Below the pieces are notes generated by a model. That model was not told where the DNA came from. It was given only the letters and a program-made list of their open reading frames with translations, and did no database searches. This document shows, piece by piece, positions 1 to 7,765 of a DNA stretch of 36,663 bases; the first letter of the stretch is position 1, and each line of letters begins with the position of its first letter. A program made the translations under genes and the position numbers. This DNA comes from JAFGPS01 sp964570855. Lineage in GTDB: Bacteria > Planctomycetota > Phycisphaerae > Sedimentisphaerales > Anaerobacaceae. The stretch is taken from positions 1 through 36,663 of the forward strand of contig CAZMZR010000031.1 in NCBI GenBank assembly GCA_964570855.1, written 5' to 3'.

Positions 1-129
1 GGCCTTGACCAGGCCGATGGTATTAAATTTTTGAGAACGGAACCGGCCGGCGAGTTGGGAAATACATTGGCCCGTGCGGTCTATGAAGTCGGCTCGGGAA
101 AATATCAGTTCCTCTCAACAATAAAATAA
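1..129 (+). CDS. C-terminal 42 residues of an unknown protein (partial)
   Basis: Frame 1 is open from the first base of the window to a TAA at 127-129. It encodes 42 residues rich in short polar and hydrophobic alternation (for example ARAVYEVGSGKYQF), which would suit the last strands of a beta-rich domain. The start and most of the protein lie outside the window, so I cannot assign a family. The next gene converges on it from the other strand, with 62 bases between the two stop codons. Confidence 0.5.
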   Translation, partial: GLDQADGIKFLRTEPAGELGNTLARAVYEVGSGKYQFLSTIK

Positions 130-191
130 AAAAATGCCAATCCCGGCCGGCAAATTAAAAGAGACTTATAAAGAGATTTACATTTAATATT

Positions 192-2279
192 CTAATAGTC
201 ATCTTCGGTTATTGTTGGTATGTGGATATCTATAAAGTCCAATATTATATCGCAATCCATACGAGCTGACGAGTTCACCATTGATACTTCTAACTTATGG
301 ACGCCCTTATTAAGAAATATAAAAGTAGAGAAATCCTGATAATCAACAGACTCAAGTTCCCATCGATAAACCTCTTCTTCATCTAAATAAAGAGCTAAAG
401 AAGGAAATCTTACTCCTGGCATATAGTTAAACACCGCCTTTGCCCGAATAGTGATCATAACCTCATTTAAATCTGCCGGTACAACAATCGATGAGCCTAT
501 ACGAGCATTTTCTTCATGTATTCGGCATTCTGTGGAATTTTCTTCAAATACCCCTACTTCCCGCAACATTTCTTCCGCTTCAAATCTAATCCCATTGGTA
601 TCAACAACTGGAGGATTAATTTCGACCTGCCATATATCTGAATACCCATATCCAGGGCCTTCAAAGCGGTCAAAAAAAAGCCACTGTCCATTGGCTGAAA
701 TGCAGGGCCCACATTCATCCAGAAACGAGTTGACAGACGGTCCGAAATTCTTTGGTTCTCCCCAGGGATCATTAGTCGTTGTTCGCGTAGTAACCCAGAT
801 ATCTCGCCTACCATACCCACCTCTGCTGCTACTGCAGACGAAGAAGAGTGATAGTCCATCGACTGAAATGCTGGGATGACTATCATAACCAGTGTAGTTA
901 ACCACCGGACCAAGATTTACCGGTTCTCCCCAAGGATCATTCTTTGTCGTTCGCGTCGTGACCCATATATCGGAGCCACCCTGACCACCCGGGCGAGATG
1001 AATCAAAGTAGAGCTCCAGGCCGTCGGAGGAGATACTGGGAAAGAGTTCCCAGGATGAACTGTTAACGACAGGTCCCAAATTTACTGGCGTTCTCCAAGC
1101 AGAGTCTTTTGTTTCACGAATTGCCACCCATATGTCATAATCGGTATCTACACCAGTCCAACCAATTGCACCAGGTCTGCTGGAAGAGAAGTAAAGCTCA
1201 AGCCCATTTGTTGAGATGCTGGGCCCCTCTATGTGACCGACGAAATTGACGGGTACTCCTAGATCCACCGGTGCTTCCCAGACATCTCTGCTGGTTGCCC
1301 GCTTCGCCACCCATAAATTCCAATTCCATCCGGGAGTATCCCGTCGGAAATACAGCTCTAAACCGTCAGACGAGATACCCGCTTCACACTCGCCCATAAG
1401 ACTATTAACATTAACAACTTTGGCGGGCCAACCGAAAACAATCAGGTCATTTGGTCCGGGTAACGTGGGTTTAGGCAACAAAGTCAGAACCGATGGGGGC
1501 ATAGGTGGATTAGACAACACTGCAGGCTCAGGTTGTACAACCGGCTTATTAGGATATTCTGCAACCCGCTGAATGTCTCCAATCGAAGGCATATCATCAT
1601 GACAACCATATATCCTGACAAAGCCCCTATAGGTATCGCTTTGGACATAATGCTTCACCCACGCAGCAATGCGCCCGTCAGGGAAAATCGCCAAAACGGT
1701 GACATCATTTGTAGATCTCAAATACCTTATCGGAATCCATGGTTGAACAAGGCCCCAATCAAATCCATCATCGGTCAATATAGCGGGCTCAGTGTTGTTT
1801 CCGGCCCCTTGCTGCTGCGAAGATACACCCAGTATGTTGGATGTTTCTTCTTTACTGAAATAAGTGTTGGTTAAATCTGCATGACCTTGTCTGTCTATTA
1901 AAGGGACATGATACCATACTACCTTTCCACCCGCCTCCATATATCTATGAAGAGTACACAAGGCAGATCCAGATTCAACAATATTATCTGGAAGTACATC
2001 TTGGCAAGGGACCAGAACACTATGTTGTCGATCAGCAATCCTCGCGTCTATCCATACTTTAAGTTCATCTGCGTTGAGGATTGTATATCCTCTACTTTCA
2101 AGAGCATTCCTTACATTCGTGGAAATAGTGTAATCTCTCATGGTATATCGATAGTCGTAGTATGCAACGCGATCCCAGACAATATCTGATTCATCGCATA
2201 GGCCTGTAGCTGTTATAATCATTGCCAGCGCTATAATTACAAAGAATATGGCAGCTTGGAATTTATCTACATATTTCAT
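192..2279 (-). CDS. Secreted PD40-repeat protein with C-terminal carbohydrate-binding-like domain
   Basis: The 695-residue product starts with a basic stretch and a hydrophobic segment (about residues 7-27), consistent with a signal peptide or N-terminal anchor. Residues about 30-245 form an alpha/beta-like domain, followed by a proline-rich linker. About residues 290-560 hold five PD40/TolB-type beta-propeller repeats, each with S-x-D/N-G-L-x-L-F/Y-F and a later D-I-W-V/Q. The last 120 residues look like a beta-sandwich carbohydrate-binding domain. The start is chosen at ATG 2279 because AAAGGAG (2287-2293) lies 7 bases upstream; an in-frame GTG 39 bases further out has no such site. Exported PD40 proteins are common in Planctomycetes. 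The ligand is unknown; an envelope or substrate-binding role is inference. Confidence 0.75.
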   Translation of the reverse strand: MKYVDKFQAAIFFVIIALAMIITATGLCDESDIVWDRVAYYDYRYTMRDYTISTNVRNALESRGYTILNADELKVWIDARIADRQHSVLVPCQDVLPDNIVESGSALCTLHRYMEAGGKVVWYHVPLIDRQGHADLTNTYFSKEETSNILGVSSQQQGAGNNTEPAILTDDGFDWGLVQPWIPIRYLRSTNDVTVLAIFPDGRIAAWVKHYVQSDTYRGFVRIYGCHDDMPSIGDIQRVAEYPNKPVVQPEPAVLSNPPMPPSVLTLLPKPTLPGPNDLIVFGWPAKVVNVNSLMGECEAGISSDGLELYFRRDTPGWNWNLWVAKRATSRDVWEAPVDLGVPVNFVGHIEGPSISTNGLELYFSSSRPGAIGWTGVDTDYDIWVAIRETKDSAWRTPVNLGPVVNSSSWELFPSISSDGLELYFDSSRPGGQGGSDIWVTTRTTKNDPWGEPVNLGPVVNYTGYDSHPSISVDGLSLFFVCSSSRGGYGRRDIWVTTRTTTNDPWGEPKNFGPSVNSFLDECGPCISANGQWLFFDRFEGPGYGYSDIWQVEINPPVVDTNGIRFEAEEMLREVGVFEENSTECRIHEENARIGSSIVVPADLNEVMITIRAKAVFNYMPGVRFPSLALYLDEEEVYRWELESVDYQDFSTFIFLNKGVHKLEVSMVNSSARMDCDIILDFIDIHIPTITEDDY

Positions 2280-2640
2280 TGGAATGCTCCTTTGAGCATT
2301 ATAATAATCAAATTTCACCTAAATTTCAACAATATCCCATTAGATTTAAGATGCCATGACGAAAAATCATTAAAAGCGAAACACTTGAGCAAAGAATCCT
2401 TTTTACTATACTATTCTGACATAACGTGTATCACTGCCCTTTGAAATATAAATCCAAAGTCAAGGACAATTTGTACCGAATACGGGGATTTTGATTGCAT
2501 TAAGGGGGTTTTGTGGTATAATTGGTAAAAATAGAATTTAGAACACACCAAAAAATAAGCACTAAATCCTAAAATCTAAACAATTTCTAATGTCGAATGT
2601 TGCAAATGCCAAACATCGTAATTTTCACAATAATGGTTTC

Positions 2641-2710
2641 GTCATTCCTGCGCAGGCAGGAATCCATAATAACCCTGAAAAACTGGATTCCGCATCAAGT
2701 GCGGAATGAC
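2641..2710. repeat. 70-bp REP-like double-hairpin element, copy 1
   Basis: Terminal 8-base inverted repeats GTCATTCC and GGAATGAC bound the element. Inside are two perfect 8-bp hairpins: ATTCCTGC with GCAGGAAT, and ATTCCGCA with TGCGGAAT. A second copy with the same length and layout is at 22318-22387. Similar GTCATTCC-bounded palindromes are widespread dispersed repeats in bacteria. Confidence 0.8.
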
Positions 2711-2795
2711 AGTACAGAGAGCATCGACCAATTATAACCTTTTTGAAAAAACAAACCCAATTCGTAACGACAGAAGACAGAAGGCAGAATACAGT

Positions 2796-2823
2796 AGAAA
2801 AAATGGAAAACAAAGCCAATTTC
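2796..2823. repeat. 28-base direct repeat, copy 1
   Basis: This 28-base stretch is identical to 2973-3000. Its core word ACAAAGCCAATT (2810-2821) occurs again at 2899-2910 and 2987-2998, and with one change at 2751-2762. Copies are irregularly spaced (59, 89 and 88 bases), so this is a decayed dispersed-repeat cluster and not a regular array. Confidence 0.75.
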
Positions 2824-2972
2824 AAAATGGGTAATATGGCGTAAGCTCTTTGAAATAAATAGAATATGGCGAAAAACCGGATTGGACACTTAGTAAAAAC
2901 AAAGCCAATTCGCTGGCCTGCGGCCAGAAATCCTAAGTACTAAACCCGAAATTCTAAACTCATCGATTCAGA

Positions 2973-3000
2973 AGAAAAAATGGAAAACAAAGCCAATTTC
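2973..3000. repeat. 28-base direct repeat, copy 2
   Basis: Exact copy of 2796-2823, containing the core word ACAAAGCCAATT at 2987-2998. It lies about 50 bases before the predicted promoter of the gene at 3121. Confidence 0.75.
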
Positions 3001-3050
3001 GGCCGAGCAAAATATTCTCGCAGATTTATGCTCCATCGGACAATATTCAC

Positions 3051-3078
3051 TTGTTTTTTTAATGAATGCCTATATAAT
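3051..3078 (+). promoter_or_regulatory. Predicted sigma70-type promoter for the gene at 3121
   Basis: TTGTTT (3051-3056) and TATAAT (3073-3078) are separated by 16 bases. Transcription would begin near 3085, giving a leader of about 36 bases. The -10 is a perfect consensus; the -35 is partial. Confidence 0.4.
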
Positions 3079-3120
3079 CAGCAATTCAAGGAAGTTTTAG
3101 GATTTTGACAGGATTCTGCT

Positions 3121-3870
3121 ATGGCACGGAATCGAGGAAAAAAGGCTCTATACGAAGTGATGAGCAAATCCCGGGTTAAGCCCTGCTCCGGCAAGCAAAT
3201 AGAGCAGTTGCATCCGAAAGGGACTGACGAAGTTGAGCCGCAGGCAGAACAAAAGCCCGTGACGGAGGGGGCCAGGGCCTCGTCACAATGGTGGACGAAA
3301 CCGAGACTCGTTCAGTTCAACCTCGGCAGATTCGAGTTCTCGCTGCCGTATCAGGTTGTGATTGCGATAGTTTTAGGGCTGATTCTGCTGGTTTTGATAG
3401 CATATAGACTCGGCCAGTTATCAATGGACAACCGGCAAACGGCAGGGCAGGTCGAGGTAACTCGCAACAGTGCTCAGATAAATACGAAGATACAAAATAA
3501 TGCCGGTACGACGCAGCCTGCTGAATCGGCTCCGGCCAGGCAGCAGGAAAGCAGCCCTGTTGCTCCGGCGAAGTCGACGGGCAACAATGTGATTGTTCTT
3601 GCCGAGTACGGGGCCCGGGCCGCTCTGGAGCCGGTGCAGAAGCATTTTGCAGAGTATGGAATAGAAACAGAAATAGTAATAGAGAACGGCCGTTATTATC
3701 TGCAAACGATTGAGACGTACGATAATCCGGCAACAGCCGGTACGAACGGATACGAAGCCAGGCAGAATATTATTCAAATCGGAGCCGCATATAAGGGCAA
3801 GGCTCCGGAAGGTTATGAAACATTTGCCCCGCATTATTTCAAAGATGCGTACGGTAAGAAAGTAAAGTAG
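3121..3870 (+). CDS. Single-pass membrane protein with C-terminal SPOR-like domain
   Basis: The 249-residue protein has a basic cytoplasmic N-terminus (residues 1-75), one membrane segment (about 77-97) and a low-complexity Q/P/A/S linker (about 105-153). A final domain (about 155-225) has the V-I-V-L-A-E-Y beta strand, a helix and a second strand pair expected of a SPOR-type peptidoglycan-binding fold. This layout, cytoplasmic tail, anchor, flexible linker and SPOR, is typical of cell-envelope proteins that bind denuded peptidoglycan. The SPOR assignment is from pattern, so moderate. The small basic protein gene follows after 16 bases, suggesting one transcript. No clear Shine-Dalgarno site precedes the ATG. 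Confidence 0.7.
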   Translation: MARNRGKKALYEVMSKSRVKPCSGKQIEQLHPKGTDEVEPQAEQKPVTEGARASSQWWTKPRLVQFNLGRFEFSLPYQVVIAIVLGLILLVLIAYRLGQLSMDNRQTAGQVEVTRNSAQINTKIQNNAGTTQPAESAPARQQESSPVAPAKSTGNNVIVLAEYGARAALEPVQKHFAEYGIETEIVIENGRYYLQTIETYDNPATAGTNGYEARQNIIQIGAAYKGKAPEGYETFAPHYFKDAYGKKVK

Positions 3871-3886
3871 TTAGGAGAAATATTTA

Positions 3887-4135
3887 ATGTCGATTGATCC
3901 ATCGTTGAAAATTAAAGGCGCTTTGACAAGGCACCGAAACGTTTTAAGCAGAGCCGAACGCATCGATCAGCTCAAAGATGAGGAACGCTGGACCGAGGGC
4001 GATTCTCTGTTGGGGCTGCCGAAAGTCGCCCATCGTAAGAGTCATGCCGGCCGCAAGGACAAAGATTTGCTTGAAAAAGAAGCAACAACCGAAGCTGTGG
4101 CCGAAACAACGGAAACCGAAGCAAAGGAAGAATAA
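3887..4135 (+). CDS. Small basic protein of the PVC superphylum
   Basis: The 82-residue product begins MSIDPSLKIKGALTRHRNVL and continues with R-A-E-R-I and G-L-P-K-V. These match the conserved small basic protein family known from Planctomycetes, Verrucomicrobia, Lentisphaerae and Chlamydiae (TIGR04137 as I recall it), which is thought to be ribosome-associated. The conserved part is residues 1-50; the tail after it is acidic (E/T/A rich), which is a lineage-specific extension. AGGAGA sits 7 bases before the ATG. It is the best single taxonomic marker in the window. Confidence 0.85.
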   Translation: MSIDPSLKIKGALTRHRNVLSRAERIDQLKDEERWTEGDSLLGLPKVAHRKSHAGRKDKDLLEKEATTEAVAETTETEAKEE

Positions 4136-4299
4136 CAACCTTTAATATATTAATTCAGATGTTAATACTGATATTAAGCGATTGAAAGGGCAGCACATCG
4201 GTTTTTCTTCATAGTGCCATACGGACGTTTGTTCATTCCTGAAAAAATCGGGGCCTGCCTCATCAATAGCTTTGATGTTTTCACAAAAAAAGACAAGAT

Positions 4300-5079
4300 T
4301 CATCCGGAATGCATTATATCCGCGGCACGCTCGAGAATATAAGTCGGCTGGTAAGGAAACATTACGAGGTCTTCTTTCTTTGTGATGCCGCTGAGTACCA
4401 GGGCGGTTTCAATTCCGGACTCTATGCCGGCTATGATATCGGTATCCATCCTGTCACCGACAATTAACGTGTCTTCGAGTCTGCATCCGATTTTCTTGAT
4501 GGCGTGCCGCATAATAAGCGGATTCGGCTTGCCGATGAAATAGGCCTTTCTGCCGGTTGCCATTTCAATCGGTGCGACCAATGCCCGGCACGCGGGCACC
4601 ACTCCCTTTTCAGACGGGCCCGTCAGGTCGGAATTTGTCCCTATCAGTTTCGCCCCGTTGAGTATCAGGTGCACGGCAAGCTCAATCTGCTCGAAATTAT
4701 ACGTTCGCGACTCACCTACTATAACATAGGTCGGATTGACATTGTCGATGTAGAAACCGGCGTCATGGAGAGCGTTTATCAGGCCCGATTCGCCGATGAC
4801 ATAAACACCGACGTTCGGATTCTGACTGGCCAGGAAACTGGCCGTCGCCTGTGCCGAGGTAAAGAAATCTTCCACAGCGACTTCGATTCCCATGTGTGCG
4901 AGTTTCTGTTTAAGCTCTTTCGGCGATTTCGCACTGCTATTAGTCAGGAAAAGAAATCTCTTATGTTCATTTTTCAACCAGTTGACGAATTCCTTTGCTC
5001 CATCCACGAGCCTGTTCCCGTGGTAAATCACTCCGTCCATATCGCAGATGTAGCCTTTTTTCTCTGTAAGTTTTCCCAT
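4300..5079 (-). CDS. HAD superfamily (subfamily IIA) phosphatase, NagD-like
   Basis: The 259-residue protein carries the full HAD set. Motif I is DMDG (D13, D15), motif II is F-L-T-N-S-S (T46), motif III is the lysine in G-K-P-N-P (K184), and motif IV is GDRMDTDI (D209, D214). The long cap between motifs II and III is the NagD-type C2 cap. Family members dephosphorylate small phosphometabolites such as sugar phosphates, nucleotides or glycerol phosphate; the substrate here cannot be read from sequence. AAAGGA lies 9 bases before the ATG. It begins 21 bases after the miaB stop and is probably cotranscribed with it. Confidence 0.88.
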   Translation of the reverse strand: MGKLTEKKGYICDMDGVIYHGNRLVDGAKEFVNWLKNEHKRFLFLTNSSAKSPKELKQKLAHMGIEVAVEDFFTSAQATASFLASQNPNVGVYVIGESGLINALHDAGFYIDNVNPTYVIVGESRTYNFEQIELAVHLILNGAKLIGTNSDLTGPSEKGVVPACRALVAPIEMATGRKAYFIGKPNPLIMRHAIKKIGCRLEDTLIVGDRMDTDIIAGIESGIETALVLSGITKKEDLVMFPYQPTYILERAADIMHSG

Positions 5080-5100
5080 AATCGGGTGTCCTTTTCAAAA

Positions 5101-6483
5101 TTATGTTTCAACCAGTTGCCCAAACAGTGTCAGTGGGCTTGTTTGCGTTATTTTTACTTTTACAAACTGCCCGGCCAGCATTGGTGGCCCGTTGAAAACG
5201 ACAATATAATCAGTTGCAGTTCTGGCCACCAACTGCGGACTTCCGTTCTGTGTAAGATTCCGGTTCGATTTTTTACTCAATCCCTCGACCAAAACTGTTA
5301 CCTCTTTACCGAGAAAAGTCCGGCTCAGTTGACCGCTGATTTTTTCCTGCATGGCAAGAAGCTCTACGTTTCGTCTTTGTTTGACTTCGTCGGGTATCGT
5401 GTCCTCAAGTCTCTTATCGGCGGTTGTACCCGGCCGGGGTGAGTACTTGAAAATAAATGCGTTTTTATATCCGGCCTTTTTGGTCAAATCTATCGTCGCC
5501 TGGAAGTCATCTTCGGTTTCACCGGGAAAACCAACGATAAAGTCACCGGCTATTGCAATATCCGGCACCTTCGCCCTGGCCGTATCGAGCATCTCCAGAT
5601 ACCGGCCGGCGGTATAGTTGCGGTTCATCGCACGCAGAATCTTGTCCGAGCCGCTTTGTGCGGGCATGTGTAGATAGCTGCACACTTTCGGTGAATCGGC
5701 CATGACCTGCAGAATCGCATCGAAGAATTCCTCCGACGGATAGCTTGTGACGAACCTGAGCCATTCGATTCCCTCGATGTCACCGGCCGCGTCGAGCAAA
5801 TCGGCCAGGCACCATGTTTTATCGCCTTGTTCGTATTTGTACGAATTTACCGTCTGGCCCAGCAGCGTAACCTGCCTGATCTCCCGGTCCGCCAGTTTTT
5901 TTATCTGTTCGATAATCGCTTTCGGCTCCCGGCACATTTCCGGCCCGCGAACGTAAGGAACTATACAATACGTGCAAAAATTATTACAACCCCGCATGAC
6001 GCGAACAAAAGCCTGGCCGGATATGTCCCTGTCATCAATGCCGTAGGAAGACTCGAAATCCTCAAGGGCCTGCGTCTGAATATCGGAAGTGGGCTTGAGT
6101 ACTTTTTGAGTTACTGCAAGCTCCTTTTTCCTTTGGTTCATCGCTTTGGTTACAAGCTCGGCGATTCGGGGAATCTGCGCCGGGCCGCAAACGATATTGA
6201 CCGCTTCGTGTTCGAGAAGCTTATCGCCGAGACGTTGCGCCATACAGCCGATGACGCCGACCACCATATCCGGGCGGGATTCTTTTATGTGTTTGAGATG
6301 ACCAAGATGGGAGAGGACCCGCTGTTCGGCGTGCTCACGAACCGAGCAGGTATTAATCAAAACAATATCGGCATCTTTGACGCTCTCGGTCGTATCGAAT
6401 CCGGCTGCCTTTAGCGCAGAATTCACCAGCGCAGTATCCAGCTTGTTCATCTGGCAGCCGAAGGTTTGAAGGAGTATTTTCAT
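5101..6483 (-). CDS. miaB: tRNA-2-methylthio-N6-dimethylallyladenosine synthase
   Basis: The 460-residue protein has the three-part MiaB layout. The N-terminal MTTase domain has cysteines C10, C46 and C80, which bind the auxiliary 4Fe-4S cluster. The radical SAM core has GCNNFCTYC (C166, C170, C173). A TRAM RNA-binding domain occupies about residues 385-458. MiaB adds a methylthio group to i6A37 of tRNAs reading UNN codons. The RBS GGAGGAG is 5 bases upstream of the ATG. A large hairpin lies just upstream in the leader (6510-6581). The HAD phosphatase gene follows directly. Confidence 0.95.
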   Translation of the reverse strand: MKILLQTFGCQMNKLDTALVNSALKAAGFDTTESVKDADIVLINTCSVREHAEQRVLSHLGHLKHIKESRPDMVVGVIGCMAQRLGDKLLEHEAVNIVCGPAQIPRIAELVTKAMNQRKKELAVTQKVLKPTSDIQTQALEDFESSYGIDDRDISGQAFVRVMRGCNNFCTYCIVPYVRGPEMCREPKAIIEQIKKLADREIRQVTLLGQTVNSYKYEQGDKTWCLADLLDAAGDIEGIEWLRFVTSYPSEEFFDAILQVMADSPKVCSYLHMPAQSGSDKILRAMNRNYTAGRYLEMLDTARAKVPDIAIAGDFIVGFPGETEDDFQATIDLTKKAGYKNAFIFKYSPRPGTTADKRLEDTIPDEVKQRRNVELLAMQEKISGQLSRTFLGKEVTVLVEGLSKKSNRNLTQNGSPQLVARTATDYIVVFNGPPMLAGQFVKVKITQTSPLTLFGQLVET

Positions 6484-6509
6484 AATACTCCTCCAAACCT
6501 AAACTCGGC

Positions 6510-6581
6510 TGCCCCTGCGCATAGTTTTGTCCTCTCAGCTTTCTTTCGAAAGCAACAAGAGAGGACAAAACTGCTGGGGCA
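6510..6581. repeat. Long interrupted hairpin between the GIY-YIG gene and miaB
   Basis: GTTTTGTCCTCTC (6524-6536) pairs perfectly with GAGAGGACAAAAC (6559-6571). Inside is a second stem GCTTTC/GAAAGC (6538-6543 with 6548-6553), and outside is TGCCCC/GGGGCA (6510-6515 with 6576-6581). On the minus strand it lies between the stop of the GIY-YIG gene and the miaB ribosome-binding site. The plus-strand side is followed by a T-rich run (6585-6597). It may act as a terminator, a leader structure or a small mobile hairpin. Confidence 0.75.
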
Positions 6582-6600
6582 CCCTTTATTATTTTGTGAC

Positions 6601-6906
6601 TTAATGTTTATTATTAGCATAAATTCCAATAAGTTTCTCTTTTTGTTTTCGAGTTAACTTTTTAATCCTTCTTTCACTACGTAACGCATTTTTGTAATAG
6701 TGATACTCTTTAGAATAGACTAACTTTACAGGTAACTTTCCCTTAAGGTATTTGGCTCCATTGCCGTTGTTGTGTGAAGCAATGCGATTTTCAAGATCGT
6801 TCGTATATCCTGTATAATATGTACCGTCTCTACACTGTACTATATAGACATAAAATCTGCCTTCTCGTTTGATTATCTTTTTAGAGTGTGTATTTCTGCT
6901 TTTCAT
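6601..6906 (-). CDS. GIY-YIG domain protein (YhbQ/UPF0213-like)
   Basis: This 101-residue protein is essentially one GIY-YIG nuclease domain. The first half-motif is YVYIV (19-23), the second is YYTGYT (30-35), followed by the conserved arginine R41 and a glutamate in the R-S-E-R-R motif (E78). Stand-alone proteins of this size belong to the YhbQ/UPF0213 group, for which nicking or structure-specific nuclease activity has been proposed. The gene is AT-rich compared with its neighbours and has no clear ribosome-binding site. It may be acquired DNA together with the DUF2971 gene upstream of it. Confidence 0.88.
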   Translation of the reverse strand: MKSRNTHSKKIIKREGRFYVYIVQCRDGTYYTGYTNDLENRIASHNNGNGAKYLKGKLPVKLVYSKEYHYYKNALRSERRIKKLTRKQKEKLIGIYANNKH

Positions 6907-6937
6907 AAACTTTGATTCAAAAGATTGTGTAAGCTCA

Positions 6938-7765
6938 TCAGTTCTTTATCTCAACCAAGTTAAGGGTATAAGTTTCTGATTCTTCAGTTTGATATAATTT
7001 TATGTGTTTTAATGCAGGTCGCTCAATTAACTTTCTAATAGCTAACTTTAAACTCTCTTCTGTGTACAAACCAAAAATAATTTCTCTTATCGATTCCGGA
7101 TTCAGTCTTAAAAACCAAGTTTTCCTACTATTGAAGTCCTTAAGACATGCTAACCCTTGTTTCCGTAAATTCTCCAAAGTATCAACGAGGAATACTGTTC
7201 GAAATTCATGCTCATATTTCCATTCAATTGATTTGGTTAATACTGTTTTTAGGAATGCGTGGGGTGGCTCTACGAAATCGGTCAAAATATTTATTTTTGG
7301 TCTCTGCTCAGAATATTCAACCTGATTCAATTTAAGACCGCATATTACTTTATCTATTTCGTAAAACACTTTATCGAAATCAATCCCGATAACAATTCCT
7401 TTGTGCTTTCTAGAATAATGTGCCCACATTACGGTATTGCTTGCCGTTTTTGAAATGGAGAACAAGCAACTCTTTTGGTTCAAATTTTTTTGAACTCTTA
7501 GTGAACTTTCTGCAAGCTCTTTCTGAATCTCACCTTTTTGATAGAGTTCATTCAACGCTTGCTTGTAGCCTTTTGGAATGGATTTTCCTTTACGTTTTAA
7601 TGCAGTTATATATCTTGCCTCGATTGCAGATTTATCCTCTGGACAGTAGAAAAATGGTAAACATTCAAGTGGATCGTTAACTTGGGAAATAAATGGCAAT
7701 TTTAGTTCTAATGTCTCTATGATTTTAATACCATCTTGATCACAATATTTGTATAAGATGTTCAT
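6938..7765 (-). CDS. DUF2971 domain protein
   Basis: The 275-residue protein shows the DUF2971 signature in order: an N-terminal L-Y-K-Y segment, N-D-P-L-E (30-34), C-L-F-S (100-103), MWAHYS (113-118) and G-I-V-I-G-I-D (123-129). The biochemical function of the family is not established; members are often scattered in variable genomic regions. An in-frame TTG 45 bases upstream would extend the frame, but ATG 7765 begins exactly at the conserved L-Y-K-Y segment, so it is preferred. No Shine-Dalgarno site is visible. Base composition is much more AT-rich than the flanking miaB and radical SAM genes. Confidence 0.8.
   Translation of the reverse strand: MNILYKYCDQDGIKIIETLELKLPFISQVNDPLECLPFFYCPEDKSAIEARYITALKRKGKSIPKGYKQALNELYQKGEIQKELAESSLRVQKNLNQKSCLFSISKTASNTVMWAHYSRKHKGIVIGIDFDKVFYEIDKVICGLKLNQVEYSEQRPKINILTDFVEPPHAFLKTVLTKSIEWKYEHEFRTVFLVDTLENLRKQGLACLKDFNSRKTWFLRLNPESIREIIFGLYTEESLKLAIRKLIERPALKHIKLYQTEESETYTLNLVEIKN

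Larger units (their letters stand above)
2280..3120. other. Repeat-rich intergenic spacer, no convincing gene
   Basis: This 841-base spacer separates two divergently oriented genes. Its left 150 bases are the upstream region of the PD40 gene. From about 2560 it holds low-complexity strings of the type CTAAATCCTAAAATCTAAAC (also near 2931-2960), one 70-bp double-hairpin element (2641-2710), and four copies of a short ACAAASCCAATT word, two of them inside an exact 28-base direct repeat. Short open frames on the minus strand are products of these repeats. A promoter-like pair for the next gene sits at its right end. Confidence 0.7.

Noticed and set aside
2625..2889. Short minus-strand open frames
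   Set aside because: They are translations of the 70-bp element and the repeat cluster; the peptide pattern (C-H-S-A-L-D-A-E-S-S, I-P-A-C-A-G-M-T) is a familiar artefact of such palindromes.
2796..3000. Possible CRISPR array from the 28-base repeats
   Set aside because: Only two full copies 177 bases apart, irregular spacing of the core word, and no cas genes.
4504..5442. 312-residue plus-strand frame
   Set aside because: It is a shadow of the HAD and miaB genes, which have complete motifs and ribosome-binding sites on the other strand.
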